The notes under the pieces were generated by a model. That model was not told the DNA's origin. It saw nothing but the letters and a program-made list of their open reading frames with translations, and made no database searches. A stretch of DNA of 64,000 nt. It comes from Limnoglobus roseus (GTDB lineage Bacteria; Planctomycetota; Planctomycetia; Gemmatales; Gemmataceae). The position numbers and the translations under genes are program-made. Below, one piece after another: positions 1 through 8,768 of the stretch. The stretch is from NCBI RefSeq assembly GCF_008254045.1, contig NZ_CP042425.1, positions 2,728,001 through 2,792,000 of the forward strand, read 5' to 3'. Positions within the stretch are counted from its first letter, which is position 1; each line of letters opens with the position of its first letter.

Positions 1-3000
1 GAGGGTGCAGTCGAACACGCGGCCGTGCGCGGCGGTGCGCGAGGCGGGAGTCCAGCGGTACTCGTAGCAGCCGTCGTACGTCGCGTCTCTGGGACGCGAC
101 CCGGCCCCGGGCAACCGCTTGCACGTCAGCCCGATCACCTCGGCGACCAACTCGCCCGCCGTGTCGAACACGAGCGAGTCGGAGCCGAGGAACTGCTCGT
201 CGTTGCGCGTCACCTTGACGTGCGACCAGACGGCCCGGGTTGGCCGGCGGTGGACGCGGACGCGGTCGATGCGGTACGGCAGGAAGACGCGCCCCGGGTC
301 GCCGCTCAGGTGGCTCGCGGCGAACACGACGTGCAGGCACGCGTCGAGCAGCGCCGGGTGGACGTTGAGGCGCTGCGCTTCGTGCGCGAGTTCGTCCGGC
401 AGGTCGAGCCGCGCGAACAGTTCGCCGTCGCGGTGCCAGACCTCTCGAACCGCGCGGAAGCGGTCGCCGTAGTCCAGTCCCGCGCCGCGCAGGTTGTCGT
501 AGAACCGCTCGACGCTCACCGCGTCGGCGCCCGCGAACTGCTCCCGCAACTCGGCGAGCGACGCGGTGGATTTGTCGAAGCGGTCGTAGGTGGTGTTGAT
601 GCGGCCGGACGAATGGCGCGCCCACGGCGTCTCCCGTTCGGCGTCCGCGGCGCGACTGCAAATCCGGTACTCGCCTTCGCCGGACACGACCTCCAACCGC
701 ACGTCGAGCGGGTGCGCGCCGGCCGTCGGCAGGATGAGCGGCGAGTCGAAGTGGACGTTCTCCAGGAAGAATTGTTCGTGGCGGAACTGCTCCGCGGCCA
801 CGGCCCACGCGAGTTCGAGGTGGCCGGTCGCGGGGAACACCGCCTCACCGTCGATGACGTGGTCGCGCAGGTACGGGAACTTCTGCACGTCGACTGCCGC
901 TTCCCACACCGCCGGGCCGTCCTCGGTGACGAGCGCGGTGGCCCGCTTGAGGAACGGGTGATCGAACCGCCCGCGGCGTTGGAGCGCGACGGCCGGCGGC
1001 TCGAACCAGTAGCGGGCGTGCTGCCACGGGTACTTGGGCAGCCGGACGTAGCGGCGGTTCGGGCCGAACAGCGCCGCCGGGTCCGGCTCGACGCCGCGGG
1101 CCGCCAGCCGCGCGAGGCTCTGGAGGAACACGACCACTTCCGGCTCGCGGCGGGTCATCGTCGGGCAGATGGTGGCGTTGGTGTCGCGCGCGGCGAACAG
1201 CGACTCGGACCCACCGACGAGGACGGGGTGCGGGCCGATCTCCACGAACGTGTCGAACCCGTCGTCCAGCATTGCCGCGAGCGCGTCGGTGAAGAGCACC
1301 GACTGGCGGGCGTTGCGGTACCAGTAGCCCGCGTCCAGGTGCGGGCCGACTTCGTGCCGGCCGGTGACGGTCGAGTACAGCAGGGTGGTGGCGACGCTCC
1401 CGGTTTCGCCGGCCAGCGCGGCTAGCATCTCCGCCTCAATCCGTTCCATGTGGTGGCTGTGGTACGCCACCCGGACGCGCACCGGGCGGTTGAAAACGCC
1501 GCGGGCCTCCAACTCCGTTGCGATCTGGCCGAGCGGTTCGGGGTCGCCGGACAGTGTCAGCATCTTCGGGCCGTTCACCGCCGCGACCGACACCCGGCCG
1601 TCGTACCCCGCGACGGCTTTACGCGCCTCATCGAGCGAGAGCCCGACGGCCAGCATCGCGCCGCCGCCGGCGCGGTCTTGCGCCTGCGAGCGGTGGTAGA
1701 TGACGCGGACCGCGGCTTCGAGCGTGAGCGCGCCGCTGGCGAACGCGGCGGCGACCTCGCCGACGGAGTGGCCGACGACCCCGTGCGGGCGGACGCCGTA
1801 GTGCTCGTACAGCGCGACCAGCGCGACCTGCACCGCCATCGTCGCCGGCTGAACGATCACCGTTTCATCGACGCGAGATTCGCCCTCGGGCTTCCGCAAC
1901 TCGTCGAGCAGCGACCACCCGGCCAGTTCGTGGAACAGCGCGTCGATCTCTTCGATCGCGTGGCGGAACGCCGGCTCGCGGTCCATCAGTGCCAGGCCCA
2001 TACGCGGCCACTGCCCGCCCTGCCCGGAGAACACGAACCCGACCTTCGGCCGCTTCTGCCGCTCGATGCGCGTGACGAGCGTGGTGCGCTCGATTTCGCC
2101 AGCCGCGAAGCGGCGGAACTGGTCGGCGACCTCCTTCGCGGACGTGCCGACGACGGCGACGAGGTGCGGGTAGCGGCTGCGGCGGGTGAACGCCGAGAAC
2201 GCTACGTCGTCCAGTGGGAGCTTGGTCGCGCTCAGGAAGTCGGCGTGTCGCAGCGCCAGCGCGGGGAGCGCGTCGCGGTGGCTCGCGCTCACGACGTACA
2301 GCGTCGCGGCTTCGCGCCGCGGGGTGACCGTGCGTTTCAGTGGGCCGCGGGGGCTCACGCCTTGAAGGACGACGTGGGCGTTGGTGCCGCCGGCCCCGAA
2401 CGAGTTCACGCCGACCGTCCACGGGCCGCGGTCGGCGTCGAGCGGGGTGGGCCGCGTCGGCACGTCGAGGTTCGACCCCTCGAAGTCGATTTCCGGGTTG
2501 GGCGTGTGGAAGTGGAGGTTCGGCGGCACCATGCCGTGGTGCGCCGCGAGCGCGCCCTTGATGAACCCGGTGATGCCGGCCGCGCCTTCGAGGTGGCCGA
2601 GGTTGGTCTTCACCGACCCCATCCAACACCGCCGGCCGGCCTCGCGGCCCCGGCCCAGCACCGCGCCGAGTGCCAGGCTCTCGATCGGGTCGCCGACCGC
2701 GGTGCCGGTGCCGTGCGCCTCCACGTAGTTCACGCCGAGCGGGTCCACGCCGGCGTCGGCGTACACCGCTTCCAAAAGCGCGATCTGCGAGACGACGTTC
2801 GGAACGGTGAACCCTTCGGGCATGTACCCGTCCTGGTTCACCCCGCTGCCGCGGATCACCGCGTACACCGCGTCGCCGTCGAGCAGTGCTCGCCGCAGCG
2901 TCTTCAGGACCACCACCCCGACGCCCTCGCCGCGGACGTACCCGTTAGCGCGGGCGTCGAACGCCTTGCAGTGCTGGTCGGGGTTGAGGAACCCGGCCTT

Positions 3001-3696
3001 CGAGAGGACGACGGACGACTCCGGGCGGAGCATCACGTTCACGCCGCCGGCGATCGCGGCGTCGGCCTCGCGGGCCCACAGGCTCAGGCACGCCAGGTGG
3101 ACGGCAACGAGCGAGGAGGAGCAAGCGGTGTCGAGCGTGACGCTCGGCCCCTTCAGGTTGAAGTCGTAGGAGATGCGGTTGGCGAGCGAGGAAACGGCCG
3201 TGCCCATCGCCACGTACGGGTTGATCTCGTCGCGGGCCTCGCTCGCGGTTTGGATCGCGAGGTAGTCGTACATGAACGAGCCGACGAACACCGCGGTGCG
3301 GCTGCCGTCGAGTTGGTCGCGGCGCAGCCCGGCGTCCTCCATCGCCTCGTGCGTGACTTCGAGCAGGAGCCGCTGCTGAGGGTCGAGCCGTTGGGCCTCG
3401 GTGGGGAAGTAGCCGAAGAACTCGGCGTCGAACTGGTCAATGGCGGCCAGGAACCCGCCCTTCGCGTTACGAATGCCGCCGACCTTGTCCGGGCTGGGGT
3501 CGTGGTAGCGGGTGTGGGTCCAGCGGTCGGCGGGCACCTCGCAGACCGCGTCCACCCCTCTTAAGAGGGCGTCCCAGAAGGCGGCGGGCGAGTCGAGGCC
3601 GCCGGGCAGCCGGCAGCCGATCCCGACGACGGCGAGCGGTTCGCGCGGGGGCGGCTTCGGGTCGTGCGTGGGCGGCACTGCCTCGGAGGGGTTCAT
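1..3696 (-). CDS. Type I modular polyketide synthase, KS-AT-DH, truncated by window edge
   Basis: This is the N-terminal 1232 codons of a multidomain polyketide synthase; no stop is reached before base 1. The ketosynthase covers about residues 18-445 and has the full Cys-His-His triad: Cys192 in TACSSS, His328 in EAHGTGT and His368 in NLGHLEG. The acyltransferase (about 540-860) carries the nucleophile Ser644 in GHSVGE and a YHSH specificity motif, which suggests malonyl-type extender units but is not decisive. A dehydratase follows with catalytic His946 in an HxxxGxxxxP context and a partner Asp1118 in LLDAC. No loading domain or carrier protein precedes the KS, so the chain must start from a discrete starter unit or an upstream protein. 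The ATG start is followed within 20 residues by the conserved KS beginning (AVVGIGCRLPGG). Reductase and carrier domains, if present, lie outside the window. The product is unknown. Confidence 0.95.
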   Translation of the reverse strand, partial: MNPSEAVPPTHDPKPPPREPLAVVGIGCRLPGGLDSPAAFWDALLRGVDAVCEVPADRWTHTRYHDPSPDKVGGIRNAKGGFLAAIDQFDAEFFGYFPTEAQRLDPQQRLLLEVTHEAMEDAGLRRDQLDGSRTAVFVGSFMYDYLAIQTASEARDEINPYVAMGTAVSSLANRISYDFNLKGPSVTLDTACSSSLVAVHLACLSLWAREADAAIAGGVNVMLRPESSVVLSKAGFLNPDQHCKAFDARANGYVRGEGVGVVVLKTLRRALLDGDAVYAVIRGSGVNQDGYMPEGFTVPNVVSQIALLEAVYADAGVDPLGVNYVEAHGTGTAVGDPIESLALGAVLGRGREAGRRCWMGSVKTNLGHLEGAAGITGFIKGALAAHHGMVPPNLHFHTPNPEIDFEGSNLDVPTRPTPLDADRGPWTVGVNSFGAGGTNAHVVLQGVSPRGPLKRTVTPRREAATLYVVSASHRDALPALALRHADFLSATKLPLDDVAFSAFTRRSRYPHLVAVVGTSAKEVADQFRRFAAGEIERTTLVTRIERQKRPKVGFVFSGQGGQWPRMGLALMDREPAFRHAIEEIDALFHELAGWSLLDELRKPEGESRVDETVIVQPATMAVQVALVALYEHYGVRPHGVVGHSVGEVAAAFASGALTLEAAVRVIYHRSQAQDRAGGGAMLAVGLSLDEARKAVAGYDGRVSVAAVNGPKMLTLSGDPEPLGQIATELEARGVFNRPVRVRVAYHSHHMERIEAEMLAALAGETGSVATTLLYSTVTGRHEVGPHLDAGYWYRNARQSVLFTDALAAMLDDGFDTFVEIGPHPVLVGGSESLFAARDTNATICPTMTRREPEVVVFLQSLARLAARGVEPDPAALFGPNRRYVRLPKYPWQHARYWFEPPAVALQRRGRFDHPFLKRATALVTEDGPAVWEAAVDVQKFPYLRDHVIDGEAVFPATGHLELAWAVAAEQFRHEQFFLENVHFDSPLILPTAGAHPLDVRLEVVSGEGEYRICSRAADAERETPWARHSSGRINTTYDRFDKSTASLAELREQFAGADAVSVERFYDNLRGAGLDYGDRFRAVREVWHRDGELFARLDLPDELAHEAQRLNVHPALLDACLHVVFAASHLSGDPGRVFLPYRIDRVRVHRRPTRAVWSHVKVTRNDEQFLGSDSLVFDTAGELVAEVIGLTCKRLPGAGSRPRDATYDGCYEYRWTPASRTAAHGRVFDCTL

Positions 3697-3968
3697 CGCG
3701 TGCTCCTGGCCGCTATCGTCAGAAGGGGGCGCGGCGGGGGAAGCGGATGGGATTTGTTGTGGAGCTTACCCGTCCCCAGCGCGATATGCAACGGGCGACC
3801 GCCCAAAGATCACGCGAACTTGAGAGTTTCGCGGGAAACGGCCGACACCGTCCTGTACGGTCGTTACGGCCCACACGGGCAAAGAGAGGCTCTCTGGAAG
3901 CGGTCTGAATTTCCGGTAAAGCAACCCTGGCGTCTGACGTGCGGCACATCAAGACCGGGAGTCCGTTA

Positions 3969-6566
3969 ATGAAGCCTCTCTCACGTAGTTGGATCGTCCT
4001 CATCCTCACGCTATCGGCCTCGCAGACCCGGATACGGGCTCAAGAGCATCCCGATCGAATCGCTCAAGCCGGCGTTCCGCAAGGGAAGACCAAGGCCGGG
4101 CAGTTCACGGACAGCAAAGTCTATCCGGGGACGACCCGCAACTACAGCGTCTACGTCCCGGCGCAGTACAAGGCCGACGAGCCGGCCGCGTTGATGGTCT
4201 TCATGGACGGCGGCGGGTACGCGAACCCCAAGGGCGGGTTCCGCGTGCCGGTCGTGTTCGACAACCTCATCCACCAGAAGGCGATGCCCGTCACCGTCGC
4301 CGTGTTCGTCGATCCGGGAACGGTCCCGGCCACGGTCCCCGGCGCGGCCGGCCGCAGCAACCGCTCGTTCGAGTACGACTCGATGGGCGACACCAACCCG
4401 AAGTTTCTCGTCGAGGAGTTCCTGCCGGTGGCCCTCAAGGGGCTGAACGTGACGACGGACCCGACGAAGCGGGCCGTGTGCGGCATCTCGTCGAGCGGCA
4501 TTGCCGCGTTCACGGTCGCGTGGGAGAAGCCCGACCAGTTCGGCCTCGTCCTCAGCCACATCGGCAGTTTCACCAACATCCGCGGCGGCTGGGCCTACCC
4601 CGGCCTCGTGCGCAAGACGAAGGACAAGCCGAAGGCCATCAAGGTGTACCTGCAAGACGGCAAGGACGACCTCAACAACCTGCACGGCAACTGGCCGCTC
4701 GGCAATCAAGACCTGGCGATGGCTCTGCAATTCGCCGGGTACAAGTACAAGCTCGAGATGACCGAGGGCGGGCACAGCGGCAAGTGGGGCGGCGAGGGGC
4801 TGCCGGACGCGCTGAAGTGGCTGTGGAGCGACAAGGCCGAAAGCACGAAGCTGCCGCACGTCGAGACGAAGCCGGAGTGGACGCCGCACCCGGACGCGGT
4901 GGCGAAGGCCGACGTGCCGAAGGGCACGGTCGTGCAGATGTCGGCGTTCGAGTCGAAGGTGTTCGCGAACACCACTCGCGACTGGTCGGTCTACGTGCCG
5001 GCCCAGTACGCGGCCGACAAGCCCGCCGCGTTGATGGTGTTCCAGGACGGCGAGGGCATGAAGGGCGACAAGGGCCGGTGGCGGGTGCCGACGGTCTTCG
5101 ACAACCTGATCGCCCGGGGCGACATGCCGCCGACGATCGCGGTCTTCGTCAACCCGGGGCACGAGAAGGACAAGCCCCGCGTGCAGGGGCGGCACTCCAA
5201 CCGGGGCCTGGAGTACGACAGCCTCGGCGACCGCTACGTGCGGTTCCTGTTAGAGGAAATCATCCCCGAGGTCCGGAAGAAGTACACGATCTCGGACGAC
5301 CCCGAGATGCACGCCATTGGCGGATCGAGTTCGGGCGCGATCTGCGCATTCACCGCCGCGTGGGAGCGAACCGACTTCTTCCGCAAGGTCTATTCGAGCG
5401 TGGGCAGCTTCACGAACCTGCGCGGCGGCAACGTCTACCCGTCGCTGGTTCGCAAGACGGAGCCGAAGCCGATCCGCGTCTACCTGGCTGACACCAGTGG
5501 TGACGTGGATAACGTCGCCGGCAGTTGGCCGTGGGCCAACCAGCAGATGGCGTCCGCGCTAAAGTACATGGGGTACGACGTCCGCTTCGACTGGGCCGAG
5601 GGGTACGCTCACAACGCCGATTTCGGCGGGTCGAAATTCCCCGAGGCGATGACGTGGTTGTGGCGGAAGGAGAAGCCCACGCCGGTGCTCGACACCAAGG
5701 GCGACCTCGGCGGCGACCTGACCCTCCTCAACCTGCTGGTCCGCGATCAGTCGTGGAACATTGTCGCCAAGGACGTCGGCTTCGCCGACGCGCTGTGCAC
5801 CGATAAGGCCGGCAACTTCTACTTCTGCGACATGAAGGCCCCGTCCGTCGTTCGCATCGGTATCGACGGGACGCGCAAAGAGATCAGCAAGGAGTCCGTG
5901 AGCGGCTTGAAGTTCAGTCCGGACGAGTCGGTTCTGTACGGCTGTCAAGGGTCGAAGAGTCGCGTCATCGCGATCAGCCCCGGCAGCGGCGACGTGAAAG
6001 TCGTCGCGGAGGGGGTCAAACCGAACGACCTCGCGGTGACAAAGGACGGCTTCATTCTGATCACGGAGACGGCCGCGAAGCAGGTGACGCGAATCGATCC
6101 GAAGACGGGCGAAGTCAAGGTCGCGGACACGGGCATCGGCAAGCCGAACGGCATCGCGCTGTCGAACGACGGCGGCACGCTGGCCGTGTCCGACTACGGC
6201 GGGACGCACACCTGGACGTTCCGGGTGAACAAGGGCGGTGTGCTCGACGCCAAGGCGCCGACGATGCCGATGCGGTTGCCGATCGACCCCAAGGGCGAGT
6301 TCAAGTTCAACGAACCGCCGCCGTACATCCAGAACTCGCAGGGCGACGGCATGGCGGTCGACAAGGCCGGGCGTTTCTACGTCACGAGCAAGTTGGGCGT
6401 GCAAGTCTTCGACCCGACCGGCCGACCCTGCGGTGTTCTGCCGAAAGTCGACAACGATCAACCCTTGACATCGTGCGTTCTCGCCGGCCCGGATCATAGC
6501 GTGCTCTACATCGCGCACGGCACAAAAATTTACAGCCGGAAGCTGACCGTCCAGAAGCCGAAATAG
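3969..6566 (+). CDS. Secreted tandem esterase (two copies) fused to SMP-30/gluconolactonase-like beta-propeller
   Basis: The 865-residue product starts with a signal peptide (about residues 1-25) and continues with two homologous enterochelin-esterase/Esterase_D-type alpha/beta hydrolase domains, about 40-290 and 315-565. Each has an SVYVPAQY start, an internal VFDNLI block and a Ser nucleophile elbow: GISSSG near residue 173 and GGSSSG near 453. A candidate catalytic His lies near the end of each copy (GGHSG; YAHNADFGG). The C-terminal 290 residues form an SMP-30/LRE-like propeller with repeated blade motifs such as PNGIALSNDGG. An in-frame ATG ten codons upstream was not used because the chosen ATG begins the signal sequence. 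Family knowledge suggests periplasmic or extracellular hydrolysis of an ester plus a lactonase-like or sugar-binding domain; the substrate is not known. A hairpin with a T-run follows the stop. Confidence 0.88.
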   Translation: MKPLSRSWIVLILTLSASQTRIRAQEHPDRIAQAGVPQGKTKAGQFTDSKVYPGTTRNYSVYVPAQYKADEPAALMVFMDGGGYANPKGGFRVPVVFDNLIHQKAMPVTVAVFVDPGTVPATVPGAAGRSNRSFEYDSMGDTNPKFLVEEFLPVALKGLNVTTDPTKRAVCGISSSGIAAFTVAWEKPDQFGLVLSHIGSFTNIRGGWAYPGLVRKTKDKPKAIKVYLQDGKDDLNNLHGNWPLGNQDLAMALQFAGYKYKLEMTEGGHSGKWGGEGLPDALKWLWSDKAESTKLPHVETKPEWTPHPDAVAKADVPKGTVVQMSAFESKVFANTTRDWSVYVPAQYAADKPAALMVFQDGEGMKGDKGRWRVPTVFDNLIARGDMPPTIAVFVNPGHEKDKPRVQGRHSNRGLEYDSLGDRYVRFLLEEIIPEVRKKYTISDDPEMHAIGGSSSGAICAFTAAWERTDFFRKVYSSVGSFTNLRGGNVYPSLVRKTEPKPIRVYLADTSGDVDNVAGSWPWANQQMASALKYMGYDVRFDWAEGYAHNADFGGSKFPEAMTWLWRKEKPTPVLDTKGDLGGDLTLLNLLVRDQSWNIVAKDVGFADALCTDKAGNFYFCDMKAPSVVRIGIDGTRKEISKESVSGLKFSPDESVLYGCQGSKSRVIAISPGSGDVKVVAEGVKPNDLAVTKDGFILITETAAKQVTRIDPKTGEVKVADTGIGKPNGIALSNDGGTLAVSDYGGTHTWTFRVNKGGVLDAKAPTMPMRLPIDPKGEFKFNEPPPYIQNSQGDGMAVDKAGRFYVTSKLGVQVFDPTGRPCGVLPKVDNDQPLTSCVLAGPDHSVLYIAHGTKIYSRKLTVQKPK

Positions 6567-6588
6567 GAGTGCTCTTCTTAACTTGAGT

Positions 6589-6642
6589 GGGCGTCCCTAC
6601 CTCGCTAGCGTGGCCGGACAGGAGGGGACGCCCGGACTTTTT
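6589..6642 (+). terminator. Probable intrinsic terminator after the esterase gene
   Basis: A GGGCGTCCC arm (6589-6597) pairs with GGGACGCCC (6625-6633). The hairpin is followed four bases later by TTTTT. The 27-base loop is long, so the call is moderate. Confidence 0.45.
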
Positions 6643-6832
6643 GAGCGTCCCGGCGGACGGTCATGGTGGGCTTCTGCTCGGGCATGCTGCAAATTGGCCG
6701 TGAGTCAATTGTTCAGGGTGGCAAGGGTTTACGGGAGCGTTGTCCCGGGGCGAAGATCGTCGCGCATTTGGCCCCGCGATTGCAAGAGTAAGGAAGTCGG
6801 GAATGACACGACGATCACCCTGAGGACGAGCC

Positions 6833-6922
6833 ATGACGAAGAACACCGATCGCATCGATCTGCAGCGGTTGGCCGATGACGGCTGCCCGAATGTGAGCGA
6901 TGAAGGCGATAATGGGGAGTAA
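6833..6922 (+). CDS. Possible small ORF, 29 residues
   Basis: This short frame runs from ATG to TAA and encodes an acidic peptide (start MTKNTDRIDLQRL, end DEGDNGE). A weak purine-rich GAGGA lies upstream. It sits between the esterase terminator and the next small gene. There are no homologues to appeal to, and a chance ORF of this length is quite possible. It is listed only because it shares its lower GC and short length with the neighbouring interrupted small gene. Confidence 0.2.
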   Translation: MTKNTDRIDLQRLADDGCPNVSDEGDNGE

Positions 6923-7004
6923 CTTCAGTTCGCTTGCTAACTTTCGGCCAGGAAAGCCAGCAATTCACATAGAGGACTTTCGCCCGAGCAACGGAGGATA
7001 TGCC

Positions 7005-7238
7005 ATGAGCAAGAAGAATCATGCCCCGGGCTCGATCCTGGCGGGGAACCAACAACAAACGGGCTTCAACTAGTCACAAGATCAGAACGGCCAGGTCCAG
7101 GCCAGCAACGCTAACGGATTTCAGGAGCAAGACCCGAAGCGAAGGCTCGGCGACTTCACCGGCAACGGTGAGCACTCTCTCCAGCAGCCCGGTCCGAAGA
7201 ACGACGGTGGGACTCGGCACGGGGAAGACGCGGGTTAA
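7005..7238 (+). pseudogene. Small Gln/Asn/Gly-rich protein gene interrupted by one in-frame TAG
   Basis: A strong ribosome-binding site (GGAGG, about eight bases upstream) precedes an ATG whose frame encodes 22 residues ending NQQQTGFN, then a TAG at 7071-7073. The same frame then stays open for 54 more codons to TAA. That second part is clearly protein-like: glutamine- and asparagine-rich at first, then a charged stretch QDPKRRLGDFTGNGEH, then LQQPGPKNDGG. The 22-residue part has the same composition, and the TAG is one C-to-T change from the CAG codons common here. A clean terminator follows. The most likely reading is a 77-codon gene broken by a recent nonsense mutation. Alternatives are stop readthrough or a sequencing error. 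Function is unknown; the composition recalls small disordered stress- or DNA-associated proteins. Confidence 0.55.
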
Positions 7239-7260
7239 AACACATATTGATCCCAATGGC

Positions 7261-7290
7261 AGCCGGGGCTACACGCCTCGGCTTTTTTAT
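7261..7290 (+). terminator. Intrinsic terminator after the interrupted small gene
   Basis: AGCCGGGGC (7261-7269) pairs with GCCTCGGCT (7275-7283) around a five-base loop, with one G-U pair, and a run of T follows at once. The form is textbook and supports a transcribed gene just upstream. Confidence 0.85.
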
Positions 7291-7404
7291 GCCATTATCT
7301 TACCACGGGCGGCTTCGCCTTTCCGGATCCCGGCACCGAGTAACTGTCCGGTCATGCCTCGCTCGACTTGCGAACACAATTCCCGCATTTGCTACAACAC
7401 CGTC

Positions 7405-7707
7405 ATGCCAACGATCACCTGCCCTTGTTGCCGGGCGGCGAACGGCGCCGGGCCGAACTGCCGCCGGTGCTCGACCGACCTGTCGCTGATGTTCAAGCTC
7501 GAAGACGATCGCGAATCGCTGCTCGCGACGGCCGGCCGACACTTGGCCGACGGGCGGGTCGCCGAAGCGTTGTCGTTGATCGCACACGCAGAGACGCTTC
7601 GACCGGGGCCGGACGTGTTGCAACTGCGAGCCGTGGCGAGTTTGCTCAACCGCGATTTCACGTCCGCACTGAACTTCCACCACGCCGCGACCTCGACGGC
7701 CAAATAA
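7405..7707 (+). CDS. Small zinc-ribbon protein with TPR-like helices, 100 residues
   Basis: The protein opens with a four-cysteine zinc ribbon (Cys6-x2-Cys9 and Cys19-x2-Cys22). Alpha-helical, TPR-like sequence follows, with phrases such as GRVAEALSLIAHAETLRPG. The ATG was chosen because it starts directly before the ribbon; the frame is open further upstream, but that part overlaps the terminator and the interrupted gene. Zinc ribbon plus helical repeats is a smaller relative of the architecture of the two TPR-receiver proteins elsewhere in the window, but no receiver is present. The function is not known; a protein-binding adaptor role is the simplest inference. Confidence 0.7.
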   Translation: MPTITCPCCRAANGAGPNCRRCSTDLSLMFKLEDDRESLLATAGRHLADGRVAEALSLIAHAETLRPGPDVLQLRAVASLLNRDFTSALNFHHAATSTAK

Positions 7708-7838
7708 GTGGTGCGTCACCGTCGGAATTGCTCTTCCCATTATCGACTTTGCGATGTAAAGTATTTGCGACGAAGTGACGACTTACCCTGGGAACACTAA
7801 GACAGAGGCCAACGCGATTCCGACACGACCTCGCATGG

Positions 7839-8750
7839 ATGGGCCGTTCGTTGGCTGGTCCGCTCTGGGACGAACTCAAGACACGGCAGGATGCGGTCGA
7901 ATCCGCACTTCGCACGACGTTGTCACGCTTCACCGCATCCGCCCCGCCCGCCCTCGCGGACGCGATGGCGTACAGCCTCTTCGCCCCCGGTAAGCGGTTA
8001 CGGCCGTTGCTCGCCGCCCTCGCTTGCGAGGCCGTCGGCGGCACGCTGGAACAGAGTCTGCCGGCCGGGTGTGCGGTCGAGATGATCCACACGTACTCGC
8101 TGATTCACGACGATTTGCCGGCGATGGACGACGACGACCTTCGGCGCGGGATGCCGACGAGCCACAAGAAATTCGGCGAGGCCTTGGCGATCCTGGCCGG
8201 CGACGGCCTGCTGACGATGGCGTTCGAAGTGCTGGCGAGCAGTTACCCGCCGCGAACGGCGGCGGTTAGTTGTGTAGAATTAGCCAGTGCCGCCGGTGCG
8301 ACCGGCATGGTCGGCGGGCAGGTACTCGACCTGGAAGGGGAAAAGGGCGGCGTCGCCGACGTGGGCGGGTTGGAGAACATCCACCGGCGGAAGACCGGGG
8401 CACTGTTCCGCGGCTCGCTCCGCCTCGGCGTGTTCGCGGCCCTCGGCGAAACCGGGGTGCCGCCGACGGCGCTGGACGCGATCGACCGCTACGCGACGGC
8501 CTTCGGGCTGGCCTTCCAGGTGACGGACGACTTGCTCGACGTGGAGAGCACCGAAGAGAAGACCGGCAAAAAGGTCGGCAAAGACGCGGCCCGGGGCAAG
8601 CTCACTTACCCCGGACTGCTGGGCGTGGGCGAGAGCCGTCGCAAGGCCCGCGAGTTGGGCGAGGACGCGATGGCCGCGGCCAACACCTTCGGGGCGAAGG
8701 GAAAGCTGCTGGCCGAGTTGGCGAAGTCTGTGGCAGAGAGGGATCGGTAA
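7839..8750 (+). CDS. ispA: Farnesyl/geranyl diphosphate synthase (short-chain polyprenyl synthetase)
   Basis: This 303-residue protein belongs to the polyprenyl synthetase family and condenses isopentenyl diphosphate with allylic diphosphates in the cytoplasm. The first aspartate-rich motif begins at Asp91-Asp92 (DDLPAMDDDD) and the second at Asp230 (DDLLD), both needed for magnesium-diphosphate binding. The KRLRP substrate motif lies near residue 53. Length and motif spacing fit IspA-type enzymes, though the exact product length (C15 or C20) cannot be read reliably. The gene ends 18 bases before dxs, so the two probably form an operon joining the first step of the MEP pathway to prenyl chain building. 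The ATG used is the closest to the conserved N-terminus; a second ATG lies four bases upstream out of frame. Confidence 0.93.
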   Translation: MGRSLAGPLWDELKTRQDAVESALRTTLSRFTASAPPALADAMAYSLFAPGKRLRPLLAALACEAVGGTLEQSLPAGCAVEMIHTYSLIHDDLPAMDDDDLRRGMPTSHKKFGEALAILAGDGLLTMAFEVLASSYPPRTAAVSCVELASAAGATGMVGGQVLDLEGEKGGVADVGGLENIHRRKTGALFRGSLRLGVFAALGETGVPPTALDAIDRYATAFGLAFQVTDDLLDVESTEEKTGKKVGKDAARGKLTYPGLLGVGESRRKARELGEDAMAAANTFGAKGKLLAELAKSVAERDR

Positions 8751-8768
8751 ACCACAGTGGGGAAGTTT

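Larger units (their letters stand above)
6567..7004. other. Gene-sparse lower-GC interval
   Basis: This 438-base gap is visibly less GC-rich than its flanks. It holds a probable terminator at its left end and one possible 29-codon ORF. Longer open frames on either strand have compositions typical of chance ORFs and no recognisable motif. No RNA gene was recognised. Confidence 0.5.

Noticed and set aside
25-1425. Plus-strand open frame of 466 codons over the polyketide synthase
   Set aside because: It is antisense to clear KS-AT-DH motifs and its translation is rich in Arg, Val, His and Glu with no domain, as expected for a high-GC shadow frame.
7071-7073. TAG as a pyrrolysine codon
   Set aside because: No pyrrolysine genes are in view, the context is a Gln-rich small protein, and a CAG-to-TAG change is simpler.
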